52,368 nucleotides of DNA from Bacillota bacterium. Lineage in GTDB: Bacteria; Bacillota; Sulfobacillia; Sulfobacillales; JAIMBI01. Position 1 is the stretch's first letter. Each line of letters starts with the position of its first letter. The stretch covers positions 1 to 52,368 of the forward strand of contig JAKADP010000008.1 of the NCBI GenBank assembly GCA_021820465.1. Reading direction: 5' to 3'. Below are positions 1 to 8,912 of the stretch, piece after piece. The notes under the pieces are model-generated. The model searched no databases. It saw nothing but the letters and a program-made list of their open reading frames with translations, and was not told the origin of the DNA. The position numbers and the translations under genes were made by a program.

Positions 1-760
1 GCTCGCCACCCGCGTGATATACGATGCGCCGGCCGTCAGTGCTGGCGTTGCGGGCGTAGTACTCGGTGTGATCCGTGTGCCGCGTGAGGTCCTCGCCATC
101 GGGGCGAATCGAGTAAAGGTTGCCCACCCCCTGATAGTCGGACAGAAAGTAGATGCGATCGCCCACCCACATCGGGTTGGTGAGGTTTCCGTGGTCCGGC
201 GCCTGATACAGGTGAAAGTGTCCACCCCCGTCGGGATCGATCCAAAGCTCCCCCGCAGTGCCGCCCCGATATCGCTTCCACGTGGCGAGGTCTTGCGTCT
301 TGCGGCCCAGCACCACGCCGCCCTGGGGCCCGTATGTTATCGCCCGCGCCGTCCCCCACGGCAGGGGGTCCACCTGCCCGCGGTCCAAATCCACGGCGTA
401 CAAGAGTGGGGCCTGGGGAAACGCCAGCTTGGCGTTGACCGCCGCCACCGGGTGTCCTTCGGGCGTGAAGCCCGCCACCGCCACCACGCCGCCCGTAAAC
501 GTCACGCGATGCACCGATCCCCCACCGGCAGGCATCCAGTACAGGTCGGCCTCCCCTTCCTCCCGGCCCACAAACACCAAGCGAGTGCCGTCTGGTGTGA
601 AGCGCGGACCGGCAAAAGGCCCCACCCCCGCCGACAATCGGCGCGCCGTGCCGCCGGCGGCGGCAACTGTCCACAAGTCGTCCTCGGCCACAAACGCCAC
701 TTGGTCCCCATGAAGGGCCGGATAGCGCACATACGCCAAGTCTCCACGCAGCTCGTCCAT
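1..760 (-). CDS. Tricorn protease homologue, N-terminal part (runs off the window)
   Basis: The open frame starts at an ATG (760) with a strong GGAGGGAG ribosome site just upstream and continues past base 1, so only about 253 N-terminal residues are present. The protein is a repetitive beta-propeller: recurring blades such as VAFVAEDDLWTVAAAGGTAR, PRFTPDG and DLYWMPAGGGSVHRVT, followed by WKRYRGGTAGELWIDP, MWVGDRIYFLSD and HTDHTEYYARNAS. These match the propeller of tricorn-type peptidases (family S41), which trim peptides made by larger proteases in the cytoplasm. The catalytic C-terminal PDZ and protease domains lie outside the window and could not be checked. No frameshift is visible in the part present. 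The next gene upstream on the same strand is more than 400 bases away. Confidence 0.85.
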   Translation of the reverse strand, partial: MDELRGDLAYVRYPALHGDQVAFVAEDDLWTVAAAGGTARRLSAGVGPFAGPRFTPDGTRLVFVGREEGEADLYWMPAGGGSVHRVTFTGGVVAVAGFTPEGHPVAAVNAKLAFPQAPLLYAVDLDRGQVDPLPWGTARAITYGPQGGVVLGRKTQDLATWKRYRGGTAGELWIDPDGGGHFHLYQAPDHGNLTNPMWVGDRIYFLSDYQGVGNLYSIRPDGEDLTRHTDHTEYYARNASTDGRRIVYHAGGE

Positions 761-1256
761 GAAGCTCCCTCCCCTCTCTGAAGCACTCAAGGACGTTCGC
801 GGCCCGCCGTCGAACTCCTGCCAACTTCCGCGACGGCCATGCCACGGGCGCTGCGAACCGCGCTGCCCGCATGCCAAAACCACGCGTCCGAACGGCGATG
901 CGTCTCCTGAACGAGCCACCGTGCCGCCGAAGCCTCCGTGACTCCCGCGGAGAGTGCCTGTACCCATTTCCGCAAGACGCGCGGGTGGTCGCGCAGGCGC
1001 GTCACAATCTCTGCGGCCGGTTCTTCCTGGCCGGTGTGACTCGTGAGGTTCCGGTCATCCCCCATGACGAGCGCCGTGGCTGGCCCCCACGATGACTTTA
1101 GGCGAGGACGAGGCTATGCCCTCCGCGACAGCAAGAAGAGGCGAGCGGCTTTCCATGTGGTGCACCGCGGCATCCCGCTCGATATCCACCCGCGGCGGCA
1201 GAGCCACAATCGCTTCCTGGGACCTCCACTGCGGTCCGCGGTCGCGACGGCCAAGC
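761..1256. other. Weakly coding stretch with two small unrecognised frames
   Basis: About 500 bases lie between the tricorn homologue and the MNT gene. On the minus strand a 92-codon frame (1065-787) and a second frame just upstream (about 1250-1090, containing RVDIERDAAVHHMESRSPLL and ASSSPKVIVGASHGARHGG) lie end to end in different phases. Neither matches a family I know and neither has a clear ribosome site. They could be pieces of one gene broken by a frameshift, or chance frames in G+C-rich DNA. A HEPN partner for the neighbouring MNT protein was looked for here and not found. Confidence 0.3.
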
Positions 1257-1589
1257 CTACTCGGTCCACAGAACGCCCTCCTGCTCCACCGCCTCGCGCA
1301 GGGCGGCGCTGGCCCGACTCAGATCCACCAAGTCGACCTCATAGGGCACGGACGACTCTTCCAAGGCCTCACGCACGCGAGCCAGCAACGTCAGGGGCAA
1401 TGGATGCGTCGGTGCGATGGCCACGTCGATGTCTGAGTACCCCTGAGCTGTCTGGCGCGCGAACGAACCAAAGAAGTAGACGCGGCACGGCACGCCGCGA
1501 AGATTCTGCAAAACAATGCGCCGCACAGACGCCAGCGCTGCAGGCTCTCCACCCTCCACGCCCTGCCTCCTCCCTGTGCCTTCGGGCAT
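1257..1589 (-). CDS. MNT-type minimal nucleotidyltransferase domain protein
   Basis: A protein of about 110 residues with the nucleotidyltransferase signature GSFARQTAQGYSDIDVAIA: the GS motif, then two acidic residues spaced DxD that would bind metal. The C-terminal part (YEVDLVDLSRASAALREAVE) is typical of the MNT/KNTase group. Such proteins usually act as the antitoxin half of HEPN-MNT modules by adding AMP to the HEPN toxin. Here no HEPN gene is recognisable on either side, so the gene may be an orphan or a remnant. The ATG at 1589 is chosen because it leaves a normal MNT length; the frame stays open further upstream to about 1760, so the start is uncertain. Confidence 0.65.
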   Translation of the reverse strand: MPEGTGRRQGVEGGEPAALASVRRIVLQNLRGVPCRVYFFGSFARQTAQGYSDIDVAIAPTHPLPLTLLARVREALEESSVPYEVDLVDLSRASAALREAVEQEGVLWTE

Positions 1590-2407
1590 GGTCGCCGCCA
1601 CGGATCCGAGCCATCTTAAACCACCTGTGTGCTCGCCCCTCGCCTTCATCGCCCAGATTTGTCGACCAGGAGCCGGGGTTGCCCATTTCGGCCTCGCCAA
1701 CATCCCCGCGACACCCGTGACCGTGCAGGCGGTGACGCGAGGGAACGTGTCCAGCACCACCGAGGCTTAGGGGCCGGCGCGCTGAATGGCGTTCCGATAA
1801 GGCAATTTCCTGTCGAGGCTGACATCACGGAGGCAGGCCCGCACGTCTGCCGGGCCCGCGTGGCAAAGCGGTCATGGGCCAAGAGCGTCAGCGCGCGGCT
1901 TAGGGACCAGGAGGGCCCTCGTGATGCACGGGGCTGTCCCGCGAAGCGACGCCTCATCCATCCGCGGCACCGGGGCCCTGGGGGACGCCAGCGACGTGTC
2001 TTCGTCCAGCGGCATCCGTTGGACGCGTGGACGCGTGGACGCGTGGACGCGTCGCCGCCTCGGCACCACGCAGGATTAATGGTCACCGGCTGGCGGCTCC
2101 CAGCCAAGCTGGACGCTCGGCCTGCAGCGGGCCCTCGGGACTCCACGCAGAGAGCATCTTTGCCCCGATGGGCCTTTGGCTCTCCGGCCCCTGCTGCGGT
2201 CCCCGGGAGCGCGCATGCCGCGGGGAAGCGGCGCCGTCGACAGCCTTGTGCCGCCGGCGGCCGCTGTGATCCGAGTGCGGTCCCAAGCGCATGCGCGGGT
2301 GTCTTCATGCCGCACCAGCCCTAGGCCACGCATGCACACCCGCCCGCGTCGCCGTGAGTTTGGATCAGCGCCTGGCCGTCGATGCGCGGCGCTGGCGCCG
2401 GTCACGC
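1590..2407. other. Gene-poor region upstream of gyrA
   Basis: About 800 bases without a credible gene. Long frames exist on both strands but have Arg/Pro/Ala-rich compositions typical of chance frames in G+C-rich DNA, and none matches a known family. The only clear structure is a short tandem repeat at 2021-2052, listed separately. The stretch ends at the gyrA promoter. Confidence 0.5.
2021..2052. repeat. Four tandem copies of GGACGCGT
   Basis: Four exact head-to-tail copies of the 8-mer GGACGCGT, each containing the palindrome ACGCGT. The array lies about 400 bases before the gyrA start in non-coding DNA. It may be a slippage-prone simple repeat or a set of binding sites; nothing nearby decides. 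Confidence 0.9.
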
Positions 2408-2413
2408 TATAAT
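2408..2413 (+). promoter_or_regulatory. Likely gyrA -10 element (TATAAT)
   Basis: A perfect TATAAT lies 37 bases before the gyrA ATG. No good -35 hexamer is seen 16-18 bases upstream, so this would be a -10-dominated promoter. A GAGAGGA ribosome site follows directly before the start codon. Confidence 0.55.
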
Positions 2414-2450
2414 TGAGGGGTTAGACAGTCGGACCCCGAGAGGAAGCGTC

Positions 2451-4898
2451 ATGGCCGAAGCTGGTCGGGTATTACCCATCGATATCGAAGCGGAGATGCG
2501 CCGGTCCTACATCGACTACGCGATGAGCGTCATCGTGAGCCGCGCGCTGCCGGATGTCCGCGACGGCTTAAAGCCTGTGCACCGCCGCATTCTCTATGCG
2601 ATGCACGAGCTCTCGAACGGGCCCACCCAGCCGCACAAGAAGTCGGCCCGCATCGTCGGCGAAGTGCTGGGCAAGTACCACCCGCACGGGGACCCCGCCG
2701 TTTACGACGCCATGGTGCGCATGGCGCAGGACTTCTCCTGCCGCTACATCCTCGTGGATGGCCATGGAAACTTCGGGTCGCTGGACGGGGATCCACCCGC
2801 CGCCATGCGGTACACCGAGGTGCGCATGTCGCGGCTCGCCACCGAAATGCTGGCCGACATCGGCAAGGACACGGTGCCGTTCCAGCCCAACTTTGACGAG
2901 GAATTTCAAGAGCCGGTGGTGCTGCCGGCGCGCATCCCGAACCTGTTGGTCAACGGCACGTCGGGCATCGCGGTGGGCATGGCCACCAACATCCCGCCCC
3001 ACAACCTGACGGAGGTGGCCAACGCCACCATCCACCTCATTGACCACCCCGATGCGCCCCTCGACGACCTGATCCGGATTATCCCCGGGCCGGACTTTCC
3101 CACCGGGGGGCTCATTCTCGGCCGCGAAGGCATTCGCCAGGCCTACACGACGGGGCGGGGCATCATCACCATGCGCGGCGTGGCCTCCACCGAAGAGGGC
3201 CACAACGGCCGCATGCGCATCGCCATTACCGAAATCCCCTTCCAGCTCAACAAGGCGCGCCTCTTGGAGCGCATTGCGGGACTGGTCCAAGAGCGCAAGA
3301 TCGAGGGAATCTCGGACTTGCGGGACGAGTCGGACCGGCACGGTGTGCGGGTCGTGCTGGAGCTGAAGCGCGACGCCAAGCCGCTGGTCATCCTGAACCA
3401 GCTGTACAAGTACACGCCGCTGCAGCAGACCTTTGGCATCATCATGCTGGCGCTGGTCAACGGCCGGCCGGTGGTGCTGACACTGGCCGAGATGCTGCAG
3501 GAGTTCATCGCTCACCGCGAAGTGGTCATCACCCGGCGCACCCAGTTTGACCTGGAAAAGGCCGAGGCGCGCGCACACATCCTGGAAGGTCTGCGCATCG
3601 CGCTGGAGCATTTGGACGAGGTCATCGCCCTGATTCGCGCCTCGGAAAGCCCCGAAGCCGCGCGCGCCGGCTTGGAGGAGCGCTTCGGGCTCTCCGAGCG
3701 GCAGGCACAGGCGATTCTGGACATGCGGCTCCAGCGCCTGACCGCGCTGGAGCGCGACAAAATCGAGGCCGAATACCTGGAGGTGGCGGCCGAGATCGCC
3801 CGCCTGAAAGCCATTTTGGCCGATCCGGCGCTGGTGCGCGGCATCGTGAAGGACGAGCTCATCCAGGTGCGCGACCAATACGGGGATGAGCGCCGCACGC
3901 AGATTGTCGCGGCGGTGAGGAACTTTGAGGACGAAGACCTGATTCCCGAGCAGGCCATGGTGGTCACCATGACGCATCGCGGCTATATCAAGCGGCAGCC
4001 GGTGGCCACGTATAAGGCGCAGCACCGCGGGGGCCGGGGCATCAGCGGGGGCTCGGTGCGCGAGGACGACTTTTTGGCGTACCTGTTTACGGCATCCACC
4101 CATGACTATCTGTGCTTCTTCACCAACAAGGGCCGCGCGTATCGCGTGAAGGTGCACGAGATTCCCGAGGCATCGCGCCAAGCCAAAGGCACGGCGGTGG
4201 TGAACCTGCTGCCGCTGGAGTCGACGGAGCGCATCGCCGCCGTGCAGGTGCTGCCCAAAGACGCCACCGATGGCTTTTGGGTGTTTGCGACGAAGCGCGG
4301 CACGATCAAGCGCACGCCGCTGGAGGCGTACCGGTCCTGGCGCGGGGCGGGCCTCATCGCCATCAACCTGGATGACGACGATGAGCTGATTGCCGTAGAC
4401 ACGGGGGCCGGCGGCGGCGACATCCTGCTGGGCACTGCCAAGGGATTGGTGATTCGCTTTTCCGCCGAGGATGTCCGGCCAATGGGCCGGCAGGCCCGTG
4501 GTGTGCGGGGGATCCGCCTCAAGGCGGGCGACCGCGTGGTGAGTCTGGCGCTGGTCCGGGATTCCGGGCAGCTTCTCATTGTGTCCGCCAACGGCCAGGG
4601 CAAGCGCACGCCGATTTCGCGCTTTCGGGTGACCGGCCGCGGAGGGCAAGGTATCATGGGCATGCACCGCACCGCGAAGACTGGTGACCTGGTGAGCCTC
4701 CTCCCCGTGCAGGGCACCGAGGAAATTATGATCATCTCCGCCGAGGGCACCATGATTCGCACCCCGGTGGCCAGCATCTCCCTTCAGGGGCGCCAGTCCC
4801 AGGGCGTGTCCGTGATGCGCCTGGGCGAGGCGCAGAGTGTGGCCGCGGTGGCTCTCATTCGGAGCGAACCCGACCTTGTAGACGTCGAGGAGACTTAA
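2451..4898 (+). CDS. gyrA: DNA gyrase subunit A
   Basis: 815 residues, normal for GyrA. This is the DNA breakage-reunion subunit of gyrase, which with GyrB introduces negative supercoils. The start [20 protein letters not shown] follows a GAGAGGA ribosome site; the frame is open further upstream but unlike GyrA. The winged-helix region [20 protein letters not shown] and the active-site tyrosine in [13 protein letters not shown] are present. The C-terminal pinwheel carries repeated GRG/GIRL blades and a slightly altered GyrA box, QHRGGRG (consensus QRRGGKG), which argues for GyrA rather than ParC. The gene is transcribed away from gyrB, which lies 5 kb off on the other strand; in many Firmicutes gyrB and gyrA are adjacent. 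pdxS follows after 57 bases with no obvious terminator. Confidence 0.98.
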   Translation: MAEAGRVLPIDIEAEMRRSYIDYAMSVIVSRALPDVRDGLKPVHRRILYAMHELSNGPTQPHKKSARIVGEVLGKYHPHGDPAVYDAMVRMAQDFSCRYILVDGHGNFGSLDGDPPAAMRYTEVRMSRLATEMLADIGKDTVPFQPNFDEEFQEPVVLPARIPNLLVNGTSGIAVGMATNIPPHNLTEVANATIHLIDHPDAPLDDLIRIIPGPDFPTGGLILGREGIRQAYTTGRGIITMRGVASTEEGHNGRMRIAITEIPFQLNKARLLERIAGLVQERKIEGISDLRDESDRHGVRVVLELKRDAKPLVILNQLYKYTPLQQTFGIIMLALVNGRPVVLTLAEMLQEFIAHREVVITRRTQFDLEKAEARAHILEGLRIALEHLDEVIALIRASESPEAARAGLEERFGLSERQAQAILDMRLQRLTALERDKIEAEYLEVAAEIARLKAILADPALVRGIVKDELIQVRDQYGDERRTQIVAAVRNFEDEDLIPEQAMVVTMTHRGYIKRQPVATYKAQHRGGRGISGGSVREDDFLAYLFTASTHDYLCFFTNKGRAYRVKVHEIPEASRQAKGTAVVNLLPLESTERIAAVQVLPKDATDGFWVFATKRGTIKRTPLEAYRSWRGAGLIAINLDDDDELIAVDTGAGGGDILLGTAKGLVIRFSAEDVRPMGRQARGVRGIRLKAGDRVVSLALVRDSGQLLIVSANGQGKRTPISRFRVTGRGGQGIMGMHRTAKTGDLVSLLPVQGTEEIMIISAEGTMIRTPVASISLQGRQSQGVSVMRLGEAQSVAAVALIRSEPDLVDVEET

Positions 4899-4955
4899 CA
4901 GCGGCTGCGACAACAGGCCGTGAGCGCTTGCGAACAGATTTGGAGGAGGACGAAA

Positions 4956-5858
4956 TTGGCACAAAAGATGAACCAGCGTGAGCAGGGAACCGCCGGGGTC
5001 AAGACAGGCTTGGCGGAGATGCTGAAGGGTGGCGTCATCATGGACGTCACCACCCCAGAGCAGGCCGTCATTGCGGAGCAGGCGGGCGCCGTGGCGGTGA
5101 TGGCCCTCGAGCGGGTGCCCGCGGACATCCGGGCGGCCGGCGGCGTGGCCCGGATGGCTGACCCCGCCATCGTGAAGGCGATCAACGCGGCCGTCGAGAT
5201 TCCGGTCATGGCCAAGGCGCGCATCGGGCACTTCGTCGAGGCGCAGGTGCTGGAAGCGCTTGAGGTGGACTACATTGATGAGAGTGAAGTGCTGACGCCA
5301 GCCGACGAGCAGTACCACATCGACAAGTGGAACTTCAATGTCCCGTTCGTGTGTGGCGCCCGCAACCTGGGCGAAGCGCTCCGGCGCATTGCCGAAGGCG
5401 CGGCCATGATCCGCACCAAGGGGGAGCCGGGGACCGGCAACGTCGTCGAGGCCGTGCGGCACCTCAGGACGGTGCTGGGCGAGATTCGGCGGGTCACGGC
5501 CGCGCCCGCGGAGGAGCTGGGCACGCTCGCCAAGGAGTTTGGCGCCCCGCTGGAGCTTGTGCGCCGCGTCAAGGAGATGGGGCGTCTGCCGGTCGTGCAC
5601 TTCGTCGCCGGCGGCATCGCCACCCCGGCTGACGCGGCCCTCATGATGCAGCTGGGTGCCGACGGCATCTTCGTCGGGTCGGGCATCTTCAAGTCGCAGA
5701 ACCCGGCGGCCATGGCGCGCGCCATTGTGCGGGCCACCCTGCACTACAACGACCCCGCTGTGATTGCGGAGGTCTCGGAGAGCGTGGGGCAAGCCATGCC
5801 GGGCTTGGAGATGTCCACCCTCGCGCAGAGCGACCGGATGCAGGAGCGCGGCTGGTAG
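4956..5858 (+). CDS. pdxS: Pyridoxal 5'-phosphate synthase, PdxS subunit
   Basis: About 300 residues, full family length. PdxS condenses ribose 5-phosphate, glyceraldehyde 3-phosphate and ammonia (supplied by PdxT) to pyridoxal phosphate. Seen in the sequence: KGGVIMDV with the early Asp, [17 protein letters not shown], the Schiff-base lysine region [15 protein letters not shown] and the second lysine region [13 protein letters not shown] at 4956 is preferred as start: it sits 6 bases after GGAGGAGG and gives the family-typical beginning MAQ. The ATG at 4968 is 18 bases from that ribosome site. The stop abuts the pdxT GTG, so the two are translated together. gyrA directly upstream may be co-transcribed. 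Confidence 0.97.
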   Translation: MAQKMNQREQGTAGVKTGLAEMLKGGVIMDVTTPEQAVIAEQAGAVAVMALERVPADIRAAGGVARMADPAIVKAINAAVEIPVMAKARIGHFVEAQVLEALEVDYIDESEVLTPADEQYHIDKWNFNVPFVCGARNLGEALRRIAEGAAMIRTKGEPGTGNVVEAVRHLRTVLGEIRRVTAAPAEELGTLAKEFGAPLELVRRVKEMGRLPVVHFVAGGIATPADAALMMQLGADGIFVGSGIFKSQNPAAMARAIVRATLHYNDPAVIAEVSESVGQAMPGLEMSTLAQSDRMQERGW

Positions 5859-6470
5859 GTGCGCATCGGCGTATTGGCCATCCAGGGGGATGTGCGGGAG
5901 CACCGCCGCCACCTGGAGCGGCTGGGCGTTGACGCCCCGGAGGTGCGGCGGCCGGCCGAGCTCTCAGGGCTCGCCGGCCTCATCATGCCCGGCGGGGAAA
6001 GCAGCACGATAGGCATGCTGATGACCGAAAGTGGCCTGTTGGCGGCGCTGCGCGCTCGCATGGCCGAAGGCTTCCCGGTGTACGGCACATGCGCCGGCAT
6101 GATTCTCCTAGCCAACCGGGTGGAGGGATCGCGAGGCACGTCCCTTTCGTGGATCGGCGGCTTGGACGTGACCGTGGCGCGCAACGCGTATGGGCGTCAG
6201 GTGCAGTCCTTTGAGGCCGACATTCCCGTGAGCGTGCTGGGCGAAGCTCCGGTGCACGTCGTCTTCATTCGGGCCCCCCGCATTGTGACGGCTGGCCCCG
6301 CCGTGCACGTGCTGGGGCGCCTGGACGACGAGGCGGTGCTGGTAGAGCAAGGGCCCCTTTTGGCTTCGAGCTTTCACCCCGAGCTCACGGACGATCTGCG
6401 CATCCACCGCTACTTTTCCGCCAAGGCCCAGCGATTCCTGCAGGACGGTGCCGCCTCGCTGGCCACGTGA
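5859..6470 (+). CDS. pdxT: Pyridoxal 5'-phosphate synthase glutaminase, PdxT subunit
   Basis: 203 residues. PdxT is the class I glutaminase that docks on PdxS and feeds it ammonia. The family blocks are clear: GVLAIQGDVREHRRHLERLG at the N-terminus, PGGESSTIGML, the catalytic cysteine in VYGTCAGMILLA, and the His-Glu pair in SFHPELT. It starts at a GTG directly after the pdxS stop codon (TAG-GTG, no spacer), so expression probably depends on translational coupling. Nothing unusual is seen in the catalytic triad. Confidence 0.97.
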   Translation: MRIGVLAIQGDVREHRRHLERLGVDAPEVRRPAELSGLAGLIMPGGESSTIGMLMTESGLLAALRARMAEGFPVYGTCAGMILLANRVEGSRGTSLSWIGGLDVTVARNAYGRQVQSFEADIPVSVLGEAPVHVVFIRAPRIVTAGPAVHVLGRLDDEAVLVEQGPLLASSFHPELTDDLRIHRYFSAKAQRFLQDGAASLAT

Positions 6471-6643
6471 GGTCGGGCGGCCAACTCCAGCCGGCCGTCT
6501 GCTGTTTAAGGGCCCGTCGAACCAGTCCGACTCTGATCTTGAAAAGCCTTGGGCGTCTGACGACCTGGCACCCAAGAGCGCCCTCCACCGGTTTTCATCA
6601 GGGCGAACGGGCCGGCCAAGTTGTTCCCTTAGAAGGGCCTTTG

Positions 6644-6685
6644 TTGACACCGCGCGTCCCGCTATAAACTAGTTTTTAAACTAGT
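6644..6685 (+). promoter_or_regulatory. Promoter and palindromic operator of the toxin-antitoxin pair
   Basis: A perfect TTGACA (6644-6649) is followed by a TATAAACT stretch (6663-6670). The spacing to TATAAA is only 13 bases, or 15 if TAAACT is the -10. An 18-base inverted repeat, ACTAGTTT-TT-AAACTAGT (6668-6685), overlaps the -10 region and ends eight bases before the antitoxin ATG, with the ribosome site between. This is the expected place for autoregulation by an antitoxin-toxin complex. Confidence 0.7.
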
Positions 6686-6693
6686 CAGGAGGG

Positions 6694-6939
6694 ATGTGCG
6701 TGCGCCGGATAGGAACGTTTGAAGCGAAGACCCACTTCACCGAAATGTTGCGAGCCGCTGAAGCGGGCGAGACAATCACCATAACGAAGCGCGGAGCCGA
6801 CGTGGCGATTTTGGGGCCGATTCCTCGCAAGGGGGTGGATCGCCAAGAAGCGTTGAAGCGCCTGGCCCGGCTTCGTGAGCGACTGCCGCACGCCGACATT
6901 TCGGAAATTCGGGAGTGGATTAATGAGGGTCGGCGGTGA
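6694..6939 (+). CDS. vapB: Phd/YefM-family antitoxin (VapB-type)
   Basis: 81 residues. The N-terminal part RRIGTFEAKTHFTEMLRAAEAGETITITKRG is the Phd/YefM DNA-binding fold, followed by VAILGPI and a charged helical tail (EALKRLARLRERLP, EIREWINEGR) that would wrap the toxin. It starts at an ATG behind AGGAGGG. It should neutralise the PIN ribonuclease encoded next and repress its own promoter through the palindrome just upstream. The stop overlaps the toxin start as GTGA. Confidence 0.9.
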   Translation: MCVRRIGTFEAKTHFTEMLRAAEAGETITITKRGADVAILGPIPRKGVDRQEALKRLARLRERLPHADISEIREWINEGRR

Positions 6940-7340
6940 GGCGCTGTGTGGTGGACGCCTCATCGGCGCTGGCTTGGTGTTTTCCTGATGAGGAGGGGGC
7001 CGCGCCGCCTCCGGAATTCGGCGTCGTGGTCCCGGCTGTTTGGGCCTTAGAGGTAGCCAACGGCCTTATGGCCGCCGAGCGCCGAGGGCGGATCACTGGA
7101 GCGACCGTGGCCGCCCTGATCCCGGCGTTGGAAGATGGCCTGGCGGTGGAGGTAGATGCCGAGGCCGACATTTTCCGCAGCGTGCTCCCGCTGGCTCGTG
7201 AATACGGGCTATCGGTCTGCGACGCGACGTACCTGGAGCTGGCCCTGAGGCGGTTCCTCCCATTGCTCACCTTGGACCGACGCCTTCAGCAGGCGGCCGC
7301 CGCCGCTGGCGTCGACGTCCTTCCCACGTGGCGGCAATAA
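6936..7340 (+). CDS. vapC: PIN-domain ribonuclease toxin (VapC-type)
   Basis: 134 residues, a normal VapC length. The PIN-domain acidic residues are visible: Asp in VVDASSALAW near the N-terminus, Glu in WALEVANGLM, Asp in VCDATYLELAL and Asp in LLTLDRRLQQAA. Family members cleave RNA, often tRNA or rRNA. The GTG start overlaps the antitoxin stop (GTGA), the standard coupling that keeps toxin below antitoxin. The module lies between pdxT and the decayed kinase gene, next to the core gyrase genes. Confidence 0.92.
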   Translation: MRRCVVDASSALAWCFPDEEGAAPPPEFGVVVPAVWALEVANGLMAAERRGRITGATVAALIPALEDGLAVEVDAEADIFRSVLPLAREYGLSVCDATYLELALRRFLPLLTLDRRLQQAAAAAGVDVLPTWRQ

Positions 7341-7445
7341 GCCACCTTGGGCATGCCGCTGGCGGCGCGGTGCGGGTGTCAGCGTCCGCGAAGAGCGAGC
7401 GCCCGGCGGGCCCCTTCCACCGGGCCTACGCGGAGTCGCCCCGCT

Positions 7446-8912
7446 CTAGCCGGGTTCAGCCCGCACCTCGTCTTGTGTCGGCTGATGCTGGGGCAGCCAC
7501 ACCGTAAAGGCGGTCCCGCCGCCCGGCGCCGTGTCTACCTGGATCGTCCCATGGTGCCGCTCGACAATCCCGTAGCTGATGGAGAGACCGAGCCCCGTCC
7601 CCTCCCCCACCGGCTTGGTGGTGAAGAACGGCTCGAAGATGTGCCGCTGGACCTCCGGCGGGATGCCGGGTCCGGTGTCCCGGACGGTCACGGCCACACC
7701 GTCCTTCACGCGCCGCACCGCGAGCGTGATCGTTCCAGGCCCTTTAATGGCTTGGCCCGCGTTGACCAAAAGGTTCATGAACAGCTGGTTCAGCTGGCCG
7801 GGATAACACTCCACCGCAGGGACGTCGTCGTACTGCCGCTCCACCGTGATGCGCCCCTGGTACTGCTGGCGCAGCAGCATGAGCGTCGCCTCTAGCCCCT
7901 CGCGCACGTCGGCCGCCTTCACCTCGTCCTCGTCCAGCCGCGAAAAGTACCGCAGTCCCTTGACAATCTGGGCCGTCCGGTCCGCTCCTTCGGCGATGCC
8001 CGCCAACAGCTCGCCCACCTCCTGCTGCAGGTAGTCCCCGTCGAGGGTGTCGCGGAGCTCGCGGGCGGCGGCGAGCGCCGGGTGGTCCGGCGCCCCGGCC
8101 AGGGCCGCTTCGTAGGCTGCCATGAGCCGCCTGAGATCCTCCAGGTCGCGCCGCAGCGACGGGACGCTCGACACCACAAAGTTCACCCGCTTGTTAATTT
8201 CGTGAGCCACCCCGGCGGTGAGCTGGCCGAGCGAGGCCATCTGCTCCGCTTCCACCATGTGGCGCTGGGTGTTTTGCAGCGCGTCCAGCGCCTCCAACTC
8301 GCGGGTGCGCTCCGCCACGCGCTGCTCCAGTGCGGCGTAGGCGCGGGCATTCTCGATGGAGATGGCCGCCTGCCCGGCCAGCAGGGTCACCAGCGCCAGG
8401 CGCTCGGAGGGAAACGCGCGCGCCGTGAGGCGGTTTTCCAGGTACAGCACCGCCACGACGCGCCCCGGCTGCGCGACCGGCACGCACAGGAGCGAGCGCA
8501 CCCCGGCGCTGCGCAAGTACCGGTCCCGCCCACAGCGGCCCCGCCAATCCGTCGCCAGCTCCGTGTGGGCTGCCCCTTGGGGCCCGGGGTCCTCTCCCCC
8601 AATAAACATCCGCCCATGAGCGAGGCGCGTCAAAAGCTCCTCATGGACCCCCACATGGCGCCTGACCCGCTGCCGCCATGCGGTGAGCTCGTCGTCCGCG
8701 CGCTGCAGGAGGTTCGTGAGCGCCTGGTCGACCGCCTTCATCAGGCCGGAGTACGGCGCACGGGAGGGGTCGGCGCCCCAACTGCCCGACAGGGCAAATC
8801 CCGCCTCGTCGGCCAGACGCATCCGCACCTCCCCCACGCTGGCCGTGCGGCCGGTGCCGCTCTCCCCCACCAGCAGGACGCATTCCGTGGCCCCGTCGCC
8901 ACCAGCGCCCAC
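7446..8912 (-). CDS. GAF-histidine kinase frame, C-terminal part of a decayed multidomain kinase
   Basis: A 488-codon open frame. Order from the N-terminus: a short piece of a STAND/AAA ATPase with an altered Walker A (GESGTGRT, the lysine replaced by Arg), then an abrupt change to a GAF-like domain (GVRSLLCVPVAQPGRVVAVL, AISIENARAYAAL), a coiled coil (RVAERTRELEALDALQ), the phospho-acceptor block GVAHEINKRVNF, and a complete HATPase_c domain (N box LFMNLLVNAGQAI, DTGPGIPPEVQRHIFEPFFT, GTGLGLSISYGI). The kinase core itself looks intact. The missing central ATPase region and the shifted upstream frames (next entry) show this was once part of a much larger protein. Whether the C-terminal frame is still translated is open; no good ribosome site is seen at its start. 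Confidence 0.6.
   Translation of the reverse strand: MGAGGDGATECVLLVGESGTGRTASVGEVRMRLADEAGFALSGSWGADPSRAPYSGLMKAVDQALTNLLQRADDELTAWRQRVRRHVGVHEELLTRLAHGRMFIGGEDPGPQGAAHTELATDWRGRCGRDRYLRSAGVRSLLCVPVAQPGRVVAVLYLENRLTARAFPSERLALVTLLAGQAAISIENARAYAALEQRVAERTRELEALDALQNTQRHMVEAEQMASLGQLTAGVAHEINKRVNFVVSSVPSLRRDLEDLRRLMAAYEAALAGAPDHPALAAARELRDTLDGDYLQQEVGELLAGIAEGADRTAQIVKGLRYFSRLDEDEVKAADVREGLEATLMLLRQQYQGRITVERQYDDVPAVECYPGQLNQLFMNLLVNAGQAIKGPGTITLAVRRVKDGVAVTVRDTGPGIPPEVQRHIFEPFFTTKPVGEGTGLGLSISYGIVERHHGTIQVDTAPGGGTAFTVWLPQHQPTQDEVRAEPG

Noticed and set aside
1629-2324. Overlapping frames of 220-230 codons on both strands upstream of gyrA
   Set aside because: No family resemblance, no ribosome site, and symmetrical openness on both strands points to base composition.
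2568-5912. A 1114-codon open frame on the minus strand
   Set aside because: It lies opposite gyrA and pdxS, is very rich in His, Arg, Gly and Leu, and matches no family; such antisense frames are a by-product of G+C-rich codon use.
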